Shown here piece by piece: positions 6,061 to 13,511 of a DNA stretch of 13,511 nucleotides. A model generated the notes under the pieces. The model was given only the letters and a program-made list of their open reading frames with translations, searched no databases and was not told the origin of the DNA. The position numbers were made by a program, and so were the translations under genes. Location: positions 1 through 13,511 of the forward strand of contig JAHDWA010000141.1 of NCBI GenBank assembly GCA_023382535.1. Direction: 5' to 3'. Each line of letters opens with the position of its first letter. The first letter of the stretch is position 1. Origin of the DNA: Anaerolineae bacterium (GTDB taxonomy: Bacteria; Chloroflexota; Anaerolineae; 4572-78; J111).

Positions 6061-8715
6061 ATGCCAATTCAATATCGTTTTTCTATCTACTCGCCGAGGC
6101 TGCGGCGCATGGGGAGCGTCCTGCTGCTGGCCGGGCTGCTGCTCGCTATGAGCTTGGCCCTGTTGGCTCCACCGGCGCTGGCCGGTGGCAAGGGCAAAGG
6201 GCCTTGGGGCTGCAACGCTCTTAACCAGACGACGATAAATGATTTAGCCGCCGACGGCGACCCCGACGATTTCGTTTTAATTCTGCACCACGATAGCGGT
6301 GGCACCGTTTCATCGCAAACCGTAAATATTCCGAATTCTCTGCTTATCCAGGGTGGCTGGCGTCCTATTGATACGTCCCCAGGTGTTGAGTGCGGCGGTT
6401 GGAACCCCGATCAAATCCTGGCGGATTTGGACCAGGCCGACGATTATTTTACCTACATCCCTGGCCTGATCTCCCATATGCCCGGCCCATCTCTGAATCT
6501 TAACCTCAATGGCGGCAAAACAGTGACGATTCAGAACGTCAGGCTTGACGGCAGTCACATCACCGGATTAATTACCAATAGCTCCGAGTTGCGGTTGGAA
6601 AACGTAATTATCGAGAATAACAGCAGCGACGCCGGACTTAGTCTGCAAATAGTCAATGGCTCACGCCTGGTTATCTCCAATTCTCTATTCATCGCAAACA
6701 CGAATACAAATAGGGAACTGGGCGGCGGTTTTGAGATTGAGGTTTTCCGCAACAGCCAGGTCATCATTCACAATAGCCAGTTTGTCTCGAACGAAAGTTA
6801 TGAGAGTGGGGGTGGATATATTGAGTTAAGTAACAGCAGCAGTGTGATTGTGCGCAATAGTCTTTTTCGCGATAACCAAGCGTCTTTTAGGGGAGGGGGA
6901 TTGAGAATTGGCGCGGCATTTGGAGGAGGAAGGGTTGAGTTAAGTAATAATGTTTTTGTCGGCAATTCAGCCGCTTCTTCTGGAGGTGGCCTGTATTTAC
7001 TTGACATTGGCCTGGCTGTTACCATGACCAATAATCTTATTGTCAGGAACAGCATCGCCAGCGACCTCGGAGCGGGGATTTATGTTGAACACGGTCCGCT
7101 GGTTAACATCTTGCATACTACAATTGCTGATTCCGGCCAAAACCCCAAACATGGAATTTACGTCAATAATGCCGATGTTACTCTCAGAAACAGCATTATC
7201 GCCAACCACCTGATCGGCATAGAACGATCTGTGGGTGCGGTTGTAGAGGATTACAACCTCTACTATGGCAATACCACCCACCGTTCGGGCGTGACCAAAG
7301 GCCCCCACACCCTTGATGGCCTCAACCCTAATTTTGTCAATCTGGCTAACGACGAATATCACCTCGGCCCTGGCTCGGCGGCGCTGAACGCGGCCTTGAA
7401 CCTGGGCATAACCACCGACTACGAGGGCGAACCCCGGCCGCAGCTTGGCGGGCCGGACATCGGGGCCGATGAGCGCGCGCCGCTCCTGACCGAGACCTTC
7501 AAACTGCTCAGCGGCGGGGGCGTCCTGAGCGTTTCGCACAGTATTGTCGCGGTTGACGGCGACACCATCGTGGTTGGCCGGCCTCTGGAAGACACTGCCG
7601 CCGGGACTGACGCCGGGGCAGTCTACATCCTCCGGCGCAGCGGAGCCGGCTGGAGCCGGGAGGCCAGGCTGATTGCCAGTGACGCCGCCGCCGAGGACAA
7701 TTTCGGTGCAGATGTAGCGGTCAGCGGCAATACCGTGCTTATCGGGGCTTATCTTAACGATGACGCAGGCAGCGGCTCCGGCTCGGCTTATGTTTTCCAG
7801 CGCAGCGGCGTAACCTGGAGCCAGCAGGCTAAACTGGTCGCCAGCGACGCCGCCGCCAATGATCAGTTCGGATCGCTGGTAGATATTAGTGGCGACACCA
7901 TGCTTATTGGCGCGACCTATGATGATGTGGGCACAGCGGTTGACGCCGGCTCAGCCTATATCTTCCAGCGCAGCGGCAGCCAGTGGGGCCAAAACTGCGC
8001 CGGAGCGTCGTTGGTCTGCCGGCAGAGCCAAAAGCTGACCGCCAGCGATGCCGCCGCCGGGGATCGGTTTGGCGATGCAGTAGCTATTAGCGGCGAAACG
8101 GCTATTGTTGGCGCACTCTTTAACGATGTGGCAGGGGCCGATTCTGGCTCGGCCTACATCTTTCAGCGCAACGGGGCAACATGGAGTCAGCATGCCAAGC
8201 TGACCGCTGGTGACGGCGCTGCTGGGGATAGATTCGGTGATGCTGTAGATATCGAGGGCGAAACCGTAGCCATTGGATCGTACTTTGACGATGGGGTAGG
8301 CGTCAACTCCGGCTCTGTCTATATTTTCCAACGCAGCGGCGCAGGGTGGAGCCAACAGGCCAAGCTGACCGCCAGCGATGGTCATCACGTGGATACCTTT
8401 GGCAATAAGGTAGCCCTCAGCGGCGACACACTGGTGATTACGGCTAACGCCGAAGATGATGCCGGCATCGACTCCGGGGCGGCCTATATTTTCAAACGCA
8501 GTGGAACAACCTGGAACCAGCAATCCAAGTTGGTGGCCAGCGACGCCGCTACTTATGAGCTATTCGGCTACAGGGCGGCTGTCAGCGGCGAAAGAATTGT
8601 CGTCGGAGCGGTGACGGATAACAACTATAATGCGCCGGGCCAGGTTTACGTGTTTGGGCCGGCGGGTGCGCCTGGTGGAGGTTCGGTTTATTTACCCGCA
8701 GTTATCAAAAATTGA
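6061..8715 (+). CDS. Secreted beta-helix / FG-GAP propeller protein, long paralog
   Basis: 884 aa from ATG 6061. Residues 1-42 are a signal peptide (RLRR, hydrophobic core, then ALAG), followed by GKGKGPWGC. Residues about 145-390 are a right-handed beta-helix rich in N-S-x-F/NN turns and GGG motifs. Residues about 420-471 (LNPNFVNL, YHLGPGSAALNA, GGPDIGADER) resemble the choice-of-anchor Q domain of exported beta-helix proteins. Residues 480-868 are FG-GAP repeats (FG-GAP_2 type) forming seven units, enough to close one integrin-alpha-like propeller; D-rich loops between strands could bind calcium. The tail VYLPAVIKN matches the end of the short paralog. It is probably a surface or extracellular protein for adhesion or carbohydrate binding; the ligand is unknown. 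It converges with the cyclase gene, 47 bp apart, across an inverted repeat. Confidence 0.87.
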   Translation: MPIQYRFSIYSPRLRRMGSVLLLAGLLLAMSLALLAPPALAGGKGKGPWGCNALNQTTINDLAADGDPDDFVLILHHDSGGTVSSQTVNIPNSLLIQGGWRPIDTSPGVECGGWNPDQILADLDQADDYFTYIPGLISHMPGPSLNLNLNGGKTVTIQNVRLDGSHITGLITNSSELRLENVIIENNSSDAGLSLQIVNGSRLVISNSLFIANTNTNRELGGGFEIEVFRNSQVIIHNSQFVSNESYESGGGYIELSNSSSVIVRNSLFRDNQASFRGGGLRIGAAFGGGRVELSNNVFVGNSAASSGGGLYLLDIGLAVTMTNNLIVRNSIASDLGAGIYVEHGPLVNILHTTIADSGQNPKHGIYVNNADVTLRNSIIANHLIGIERSVGAVVEDYNLYYGNTTHRSGVTKGPHTLDGLNPNFVNLANDEYHLGPGSAALNAALNLGITTDYEGEPRPQLGGPDIGADERAPLLTETFKLLSGGGVLSVSHSIVAVDGDTIVVGRPLEDTAAGTDAGAVYILRRSGAGWSREARLIASDAAAEDNFGADVAVSGNTVLIGAYLNDDAGSGSGSAYVFQRSGVTWSQQAKLVASDAAANDQFGSLVDISGDTMLIGATYDDVGTAVDAGSAYIFQRSGSQWGQNCAGASLVCRQSQKLTASDAAAGDRFGDAVAISGETAIVGALFNDVAGADSGSAYIFQRNGATWSQHAKLTAGDGAAGDRFGDAVDIEGETVAIGSYFDDGVGVNSGSVYIFQRSGAGWSQQAKLTASDGHHVDTFGNKVALSGDTLVITANAEDDAGIDSGAAYIFKRSGTTWNQQSKLVASDAATYELFGYRAAVSGERIVVGAVTDNNYNAPGQVYVFGPAGAPGGGSVYLPAVIKN
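7498..8664 (+). repeat. Seven FG-GAP coding repeats, 165-bp period
   Basis: Successive FG dipeptides fall at residues 548, 603, 670, 725, 780 and 835. Spacings are 55, 67, 55, 55 and 55 residues, so the DNA period is 165 bp except for one 36-bp insertion. Consensus features are FG-x4-SG-T, IG/VG, SGSAY-FQRSG, W-QQAKL-ASDAAA. The first unit lacks the FG dipeptide and the last is cut short at VYVFGPAG. Confidence 0.85.
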
Positions 8716-8724
8716 GCCAGGCTG

Positions 8725-8759
8725 AAGACCCTAAAGGTCTCAGAGACCTTTAGGGTCTT
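8725..8759. terminator. Perfect inverted repeat between convergent genes
   Basis: AAGACCCTAAAGGTCT (8725-8740) and its exact complement (8744-8759) form a 16-bp stem with a 3-nt CAG loop. It starts 10 bp after the plus-strand stop and ends 4 bp before the minus-strand stop. There is no U-tract on either side, so it could be a bidirectional terminator, an mRNA 3'-end stabiliser, or a dispersed palindrome. Confidence 0.6.
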
Positions 8760-8762
8760 GAT

Positions 8763-11700
8763 TTACCCCGCCCAAATATTCTTCAATTTGAGCGTGCTGC
8801 TGCGCATGATCCGATCCGCGCCTTCCAGCCTGAAGCGGGAGCGCAGTAAGCTGTAGCCCTCCCAGTAACACAGGGGGGCAACCGCCGTCTCTTCGGCAAC
8901 CAACAGCCGGTCGGCCTGGTGGTAAAGGCTTAACCGCTCGGCCTGGTTGGCCAGGCGAGCGGCCTGTTCCAGGAGTTGATCGAATTGGGCGTTCTGCCAG
9001 CCCCGGTAGTTAAAGGGGCTGGCCCCGTGAAACATGTGCAAAATGCCGTCGGGGTCAGGATAGTCGGCTTCCCAGCCGCCCAGGGCCAGTTGAATCACGC
9101 CCCGGCTGATATTGGCCCAGAGGTCCTCGTAGGCCATGTCTTCGATCAGACGCACGTTTACCCCCAAATGGTCGCGCCAGTTGGCCTGCAAATAGTGCGG
9201 CATAGTCCCGCTGCCGGGTAGAGCCGCCAGGGTCAAGGGTGGCAGTTCCGCCCCCGATGCATAACCGGCCTGCCGCAAGCGCTCGCGGGCCAGGGCCGGG
9301 TCAAAGGGCAGGCCGATTTCGGGCGAATGTCCGGGCAGTCCGGGCGGGACCATACCGCCCCTGGCCGGCCGCTGCACGTTGGCCCACACCTCTCGAACCA
9401 ACTCCGCCTGGTTGAGGCAGTGCGCGAACGCCTGGCGTACTAAACGGTCCTGAAACGGTGAAACACGGTGGGAAAATTCCAGGCAGTAAGTGGTCAAATA
9501 TTGGCCCAGAAACGTTTCGGTGGGATAGTGGACCGGCATATCGGTCCGGTCATTCACCTGGCACCAATCAATTTGGCCCGCCTGGTACGCCTCCAGGCTG
9601 GGGTAAATGAAGTACAACCAGGCCTGGTCCAGATTGCCGGGAGCAAACCCCCGGTAAAAAGGATTTCTGACCAAGCGAATTTCCCGGCCTGCCTGCCAAC
9701 CGGCAATTTTGAAAGGGCCGTTGCCGACCAGCGTAGCGGGTTCGGCCCAGTGAGAGCCGGCGGCTTGAATTAAATGGGCCGGTTGAGGATAGGTGATCGA
9801 ATTGGCTAAGAGATAGGCAAAGTAGGCCGCCGGGGCTTTCAAGGTGATTTCCAGGGTGAAGTCATCTAAAGCACGCATCGCTATGGTGTTCGGGTCGCTT
9901 GTCTGCCCGTTGAAAAATTCCTCAGCCCCCGCGACGACGAAGAGCAGGTGCGCCCGGCTTGCCCCAATTTCCGGCCGCAAATTTCGCCGCCAGGCAAAGA
10001 CAAAATCATGCGCGGTCAGGGGCGCGCCGTCGCTCCACCTGAGATTTTGACGCAGTTCCAGACGATACCGTTTGCCCTCCTCTTCAACCGACCACCGCCG
10101 GGCCATGGCCGGGATGATATTAAACTCATTGTCCAGCTCTACCAAACCCTCGAAGAGATCATTGATAATTTCCGAAACTTCGTCAAGCTCACTCAGCGCC
10201 GGATCGAGCGTCGTGGGGCCGCTTTCCAGCACCCCGAGGCGAATCACCCGCGCTTCTCCGTCGGCAGAGGGTGAGCCGGAGGGTTTTCCGCGCTCCACCT
10301 GCTCCAACAACTCAAACGCCTGATTATAAAACTCCTGCGCCCCCTCGAAATCCAGCGTATTGGCCCGGACCTGGGCGAGCTTGAGGTAGGTCTTGGCCCG
10401 GCGGTCCAAGTGGGCCTCGATCCCTTCCGCCTCTAACCGGTCCAGCAGTTTCAATACCTTTTGATACACCGCTTCCGCTTCTTCATTGGCGTAGAGCAGG
10501 CGGGACTGGTCGGCGGCCTGGAGGTAATAGGAGATGGCCTGTTCCAGGTCGTCGGCCCGCTCGTAGTGAAAGGCCAGCAGCCCGACCTGCTCCCCGCTGT
10601 ACCAGGGGAAGAGCCGTGCCAGGGCTTCGGCCACCTGGCGATGGTAAACCCGGCGGCGCTCGTAAAGCAGGGTGCTGTAGGCGCTCTCCTGGATGAGGAC
10701 GTGGCGGAAGGTGTAAGCTGTATCCTGCTCGGTCTGGCTTTCTTTCTGGATATGCTCGTGCGTTTCCAGGGTAGCCAGTTGTTGGTCCAGCTCCGCTTCC
10801 CCGGCGGCAATGGCGTCGAGGACGCGGTAAAGGAAATTTTTGCCGATAACCGAGGCCATCTGCAGCGTGTGCCGGGCTTCCACGGCCAGGCGGTCAATCT
10901 GGGCCAGCAGCAGTCCCTGGACTGAGTCGGGCAGGTTGAGGGAGTCGAGCGCGATCTGGTTCAAATCAACATCCGGGGCCAGCCAGCCCTGGGCGGCCAG
11001 GGTGTGCATAATTTCAACCAGGAAGAGAGGGTTGCCGCCGCCCTTGTCCAGCAGGTAGGCAGTCACCGGCTCCGGCAGCCGCGGCGCGTAGTGGGTAATG
11101 AGGGCCGTCGCCGCCTCCCGATCCAGACTGCCCATGGTCAGGTCAACGGCCTGCTCCGGCATGTCCGCGAGAATTTGTTGGCGCAGGCTCCAGGATTTGC
11201 GGTCTCGTTCGGGCCGCATGGCCAGGAGCAGGATAAGGGGTTGGCTGAAGACGAGCGGCAGTACCGCTTCGACCAGTTGCAGCGAGGTCGGGTCGGCCCA
11301 CTGCAGGTCATCCAGGGCCAGCACCCAGGGACCCCGTTCCAGCAGCCGTCGAAACAGTTCTGGGAACAGCTCAAATAGCTGCCAGCGGACGCTTTCGCCG
11401 GAGAGACCTTCCAGGCGTTGGGCCAGTTCGCCGCTGAGGGGTAAGCCCAAAAAGCGGGCCAGGTAGGGATAAGTGGACTCCAGGCGGGCCGGGCCAAACA
11501 GGTTTTGGCAGAAATAGTTGAGGTACTGGCTGGTTTCGGCGGGGCCGGCGCCGGGCGGCAGTTCCAGCAGGTCGCGCAGCAAATCGGTAAAAAGATAGCC
11601 GCTAAAGGTTTGGCCATAGGCCAGGCAGATGCCGTCGGCCCAGCCGGTCTGCCCGGCCGCAAAGGTTTCAGCCCGCAGGACATCTATCAACAGGGTCTTG

Positions 11701-13163
11701 CCCATCCCGACATCGCCGGTCAGCAGGATAATCTTGCCCTGGCCGGCATGGAGCCGGGCGATATGCCGGCGCAGTTGGGCCAATTCCTGATCCCGGCCAA
11801 AAATAGGGCCGGCACCGGGCGTTTCTTTACGGGCGGGTCGTTCCAGCAAGGTCTGCACGCCGAGCGCGGCAAAAACCGGGATGGGTTCGGATTTTCCTTT
11901 AACCCGGATGGTCCCCAGGTCGGCCAGCTCAAACTCCGGTCCCAATTTGTCGCGCACGGCTTTTTCCAGCAGGATTTGGTGGTCGGCGGCGTTTTGCATC
12001 AGCCGGGCTGACAGGTTAATCGAGTCGCCCATGGTGGTGTAGTCGCGGCGGTTGGGCGAGCCAACCGGCCCGGCAAAAACCCGCCCGCTGGTCACGCCAA
12101 TGCGCTGCATGGCGATGAAGGGCAGGCCGCCGCACTCGGCCTGCAAATCCAGGGCGCAGCGGATGGCCCGCGCCTCCTGCTCCTCGACCGTTCGCGGCGC
12201 GCCAAAGATGACATGGATCAGGCTGCCCTTGTCGCCGGTGATGAGGCGGTTGACCCGCCCGCGGTACCGCGCCGCCACTTCCTGAGCGGCGCTGAAGTAA
12301 GTTTGCAGTTTCGGACCGACCTCCGGGTCGGAGTCGTAATCAATTCCATGAAACTGGACAAATAAGCTGACCACCGGCTTGAGTTCGGCCACCTGAACGC
12401 GGCCAGCGGCCAGGGTGTGGTAGATTTGCTGCGGTACGTAGGCGGCCAGCCGCTCGATCAGCGTGCTTTCCTCTTCCGGCGGCCAGGTGAGCGGCGGCCA
12501 GGGCTTGGGCCGAGCCGGACGCAAAAGTTGGCCGATGGCCGCAAAATTGTCGCGCCATTCGGCCACGGTTACGCTGTCAGGCACATAGGCCAGGGTCGCG
12601 GCGTCGAGCATAATGTCGCCGGAGTTGGCGTGATGTTCGGCCTCGGCCATGCGATCGAGGGTCACCCCGCCCAGTGCGTCTTCATAACCGTACTCCGGCA
12701 GGCCCAGATTGAACCGTTTGACCGGGCCGTAAGTCAGGCCGATTTTCATCTTGAGGGTGACGATGCCGATGGGCGTCGGCACCTGGCCATGAATTTGAAT
12801 GGCCTGCTGCATGCGCCAGGCCGAGGTAACGGCCCGGCGCATGACCGCTGCCCGGCGCACCCCTCGCTCGCGGGGATACCAGACAATGAGCGCGTCGCCG
12901 CCAAATTTGATGACGCTGCCGCGAAAAGCATCAATCTCGGCGATGAGCGGGGTGAAGACGCCGCTGAGGGCGCGGGTCAGTTCTTCCGCGCCCTGGTCGG
13001 GGCTGAGGCCGCGGGTCAGGGCTTCGGTCAGCGGGGTAAAGCCGGAGATATCGGCAATCAGGGCCACCCCGTCTTCCGGCAGGGGCAAGCCGGGCCGGAG
13101 GATGCTTTCCACCCGGTCGCGAGGGATGTAGGCGGCTAAAGCGGGCAGCAGGGCAAAGGTCAT
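8763..13163 (-). CDS. Soluble adenylyl cyclase-like protein fused to AAA, TPR and SBP_bac_5 domains
   Basis: 1466 aa, no signal peptide or membrane helix. Cyclase domain 1 spans 30-205 (IADISGFT; VIKFGGDAL), with metal-binding Asp38 and Asp90 and Lys86. Cyclase domain 2 spans 262-435 and holds Thr376, Asn383 and Arg387 (YTTMGDSINLSARL); its first metal Asp is replaced (FVQFHG). Residues 453-720 are an AAA/NACHT-like ATPase with Walker A GDVGMGKT (483-490) and Walker B VLALDDLQWAD. TPR-like helices cover about 845-955. Residues 972-1455 are a family-5 solute-binding domain (TLDPALSELDEV, LFEGLVELD, LRWSDGAPLTAHDFVFAWRR), normally a secreted or periplasmic lipoprotein and here cytoplasmic. The cyclase-ATPase-TPR order is that of mammalian soluble adenylyl cyclase and some bacterial homologs. 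It likely makes cAMP, with ATPase and solute binding as inferred regulation. The start at 13163 has AAGGAAG about 11 nt upstream, behind a good promoter. Confidence 0.9.
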   Translation of the reverse strand: MTFALLPALAAYIPRDRVESILRPGLPLPEDGVALIADISGFTPLTEALTRGLSPDQGAEELTRALSGVFTPLIAEIDAFRGSVIKFGGDALIVWYPRERGVRRAAVMRRAVTSAWRMQQAIQIHGQVPTPIGIVTLKMKIGLTYGPVKRFNLGLPEYGYEDALGGVTLDRMAEAEHHANSGDIMLDAATLAYVPDSVTVAEWRDNFAAIGQLLRPARPKPWPPLTWPPEEESTLIERLAAYVPQQIYHTLAAGRVQVAELKPVVSLFVQFHGIDYDSDPEVGPKLQTYFSAAQEVAARYRGRVNRLITGDKGSLIHVIFGAPRTVEEQEARAIRCALDLQAECGGLPFIAMQRIGVTSGRVFAGPVGSPNRRDYTTMGDSINLSARLMQNAADHQILLEKAVRDKLGPEFELADLGTIRVKGKSEPIPVFAALGVQTLLERPARKETPGAGPIFGRDQELAQLRRHIARLHAGQGKIILLTGDVGMGKTLLIDVLRAETFAAGQTGWADGICLAYGQTFSGYLFTDLLRDLLELPPGAGPAETSQYLNYFCQNLFGPARLESTYPYLARFLGLPLSGELAQRLEGLSGESVRWQLFELFPELFRRLLERGPWVLALDDLQWADPTSLQLVEAVLPLVFSQPLILLLAMRPERDRKSWSLRQQILADMPEQAVDLTMGSLDREAATALITHYAPRLPEPVTAYLLDKGGGNPLFLVEIMHTLAAQGWLAPDVDLNQIALDSLNLPDSVQGLLLAQIDRLAVEARHTLQMASVIGKNFLYRVLDAIAAGEAELDQQLATLETHEHIQKESQTEQDTAYTFRHVLIQESAYSTLLYERRRVYHRQVAEALARLFPWYSGEQVGLLAFHYERADDLEQAISYYLQAADQSRLLYANEEAEAVYQKVLKLLDRLEAEGIEAHLDRRAKTYLKLAQVRANTLDFEGAQEFYNQAFELLEQVERGKPSGSPSADGEARVIRLGVLESGPTTLDPALSELDEVSEIINDLFEGLVELDNEFNIIPAMARRWSVEEEGKRYRLELRQNLRWSDGAPLTAHDFVFAWRRNLRPEIGASRAHLLFVVAGAEEFFNGQTSDPNTIAMRALDDFTLEITLKAPAAYFAYLLANSITYPQPAHLIQAAGSHWAEPATLVGNGPFKIAGWQAGREIRLVRNPFYRGFAPGNLDQAWLYFIYPSLEAYQAGQIDWCQVNDRTDMPVHYPTETFLGQYLTTYCLEFSHRVSPFQDRLVRQAFAHCLNQAELVREVWANVQRPARGGMVPPGLPGHSPEIGLPFDPALARERLRQAGYASGAELPPLTLAALPGSGTMPHYLQANWRDHLGVNVRLIEDMAYEDLWANISRGVIQLALGGWEADYPDPDGILHMFHGASPFNYRGWQNAQFDQLLEQAARLANQAERLSLYHQADRLLVAEETAVAPLCYWEGYSLLRSRFRLEGADRIMRSSTLKLKNIWAG

Positions 13164-13215
13164 GGCTTGGAGCTTCCTTCAGAGATTGGCAACCTCTCAG
13201 GTAAGGGTGAATTTC

Positions 13216-13243
13216 AGTATAACCATAAATCTCGCAGAGTCAA
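13216..13243 (-). promoter_or_regulatory. Sigma-70-type promoter for the cyclase gene
   Basis: On the minus strand, TTGACT (13243-13238), a 16-bp spacer, then TATACT (13221-13216): one mismatch from consensus in each hexamer. The predicted transcription start near 13209 leaves a leader of about 45 nt before ATG 13163. Confidence 0.6.
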
Positions 13244-13339
13244 CGGCCAGCGACCCTATCCACTGTTTTTAGAAAGACCCTGATTTACCGCAGCGCTTTT
13301 TGAGGTAAAGAGGCGATTAGGTAAAACCAGAGCCAAAAT

Positions 13340-13368
13340 TTAGCAACTTAGGAGGGATTGAGTATAAT
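13340..13368 (+). promoter_or_regulatory. Sigma-70-type promoter for the terC-like gene
   Basis: TTAGCA (13340-13345), 17-bp spacer, TATAAT (13363-13368). The -10 is perfect and the -35 matches at four of six positions. The predicted start near 13375 leaves a leader of about 37 nt; the ribosome binding site GAGAGGA precedes ATG 13412. Confidence 0.6.
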
Positions 13369-13411
13369 GCCCAAAATTTTTGGCTAAATCTTAGCTGGGA
13401 GAGGAACACCT

Positions 13412-13511
13412 ATGGACTGGATAACTAACCCTCAAGTGTGGATCGGGCTTGTCACGCTGACGAGCCTGGAAATCGTTCTGGGAATTGACAACATCATCTT
13501 TATCTCAATTC
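13412..13511 (+). CDS. TerC-family integral membrane protein, N-terminal part
   Basis: Only 33 codons are visible before the right edge. The sequence [20 protein letters not shown] followed by [13 protein letters not shown] matches the conserved N-terminus of TerC-family membrane proteins, in which the E-x4-G-x-DN-x4-S motif lies in the first transmembrane helix. The family includes proteins implicated in tellurium resistance and in manganese/metal export (Alx, MeeF-type); the specific ion cannot be decided here. GAGAGGAACACCT before the ATG supports the start, and a good promoter lies upstream. Confidence 0.85.
   Translation, partial: MDWITNPQVWIGLVTLTSLEIVLGIDNIIFISI

Larger units (their letters stand above)
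13164..13411. other. Divergent intergenic region between cyclase and terC-like genes
   Basis: 248 bp, AT-rich. It contains one good promoter for each strand (separate entries). TTTACC (13284-13289) and GGTAAA (13304-13309) form a small inverted repeat of unknown role. The predicted plus-strand leader of about 37 nt is too short for the manganese-sensing yybP-ykoY riboswitch found before some terC-family genes, and none was seen. Confidence 0.6.

Noticed and set aside
7951..8523. 190-codon minus-strand ORF opposite the FG-GAP repeats
   Set aside because: Its repeats simply mirror the 165-bp coding repeats on the plus strand.
7498..8664. CRISPR array or non-coding tandem repeat
   Set aside because: The 165-bp units are coding FG-GAP repeats in one continuous frame with no spacer structure.
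12549..13076. Cyclase domain 1 as an active homodimeric catalytic domain by itself
   Set aside because: The transition-state Asn/Arg positions are not conserved; it more likely pairs with domain 2.
12417..13139. 240-codon plus-strand ORF opposite the cyclase domain
   Set aside because: Antisense to well-supported cyclase motifs; no recognisable domain or start signal.
13164..13411. yybP-ykoY manganese riboswitch before the TerC-family gene
   Set aside because: The predicted leader is only about 37 nt and none of the conserved aptamer sequence was found.

Overview
The window looks like chromosome from an uncultured or filamentous Chloroflexota bacterium, of the Anaerolineae/Caldilineae type. 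This is an inference from gene content and style: GC-rich coding, two secreted beta-helix proteins ending in a YLPxVxKN-like tail, a very large cyclase-ATPase-TPR signalling protein, and several dispersed short repeats that have entered coding sequence. No rRNA, tRNA, CRISPR array, transposase or phage gene was seen. Layout: positions 1-1105 (minus strand) hold a lipoprotein followed 23 bp later by the N-terminal part of a secreted subtilisin-like (S8) protease that runs off the left edge. The lipoprotein resembles the propeptide of that protease. Positions 1106-1482 are non-coding and start with a MITE-like repeat. Positions 1483-4469 (minus strand) hold a molybdopterin (bis-MGD) oxidoreductase and, 23 bp downstream, a Mut7-C RNase-domain protein with a MoaD/ThiS-like beta-grasp N-terminus; three different short repeats sit in frame inside the oxidoreductase gene. 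Positions 4699-8715 (plus strand) hold two paralogous secreted proteins: a beta-helix protein of 327 aa, and one of 884 aa that adds a choice-of-anchor Q-like segment and seven FG-GAP repeats. The gap between them carries a dispersed repeat, a structured RNA candidate and a perfect terminator-like hairpin. Positions 8763-13163 (minus strand) hold a 1466-aa protein: two class III cyclase domains arranged like mammalian soluble adenylyl cyclase, an AAA/NACHT-like ATPase, TPR-like helices, and a C-terminal family-5 solute-binding domain with no signal peptide. At 13412 a TerC-family membrane protein begins on the plus strand and leaves the window. How the genes fit together: the window is several independent transcription units. 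The clearest functional pairs are lipoprotein plus S8 protease (possible trans-acting propeptide or inhibitor), Mo-enzyme plus Mut7-C protein (probable operon), and the two beta-helix paralogs (cell surface). The most unusual object is the soluble-adenylyl-cyclase-like protein joined to what looks like an intracellular peptide/solute-binding sensor.
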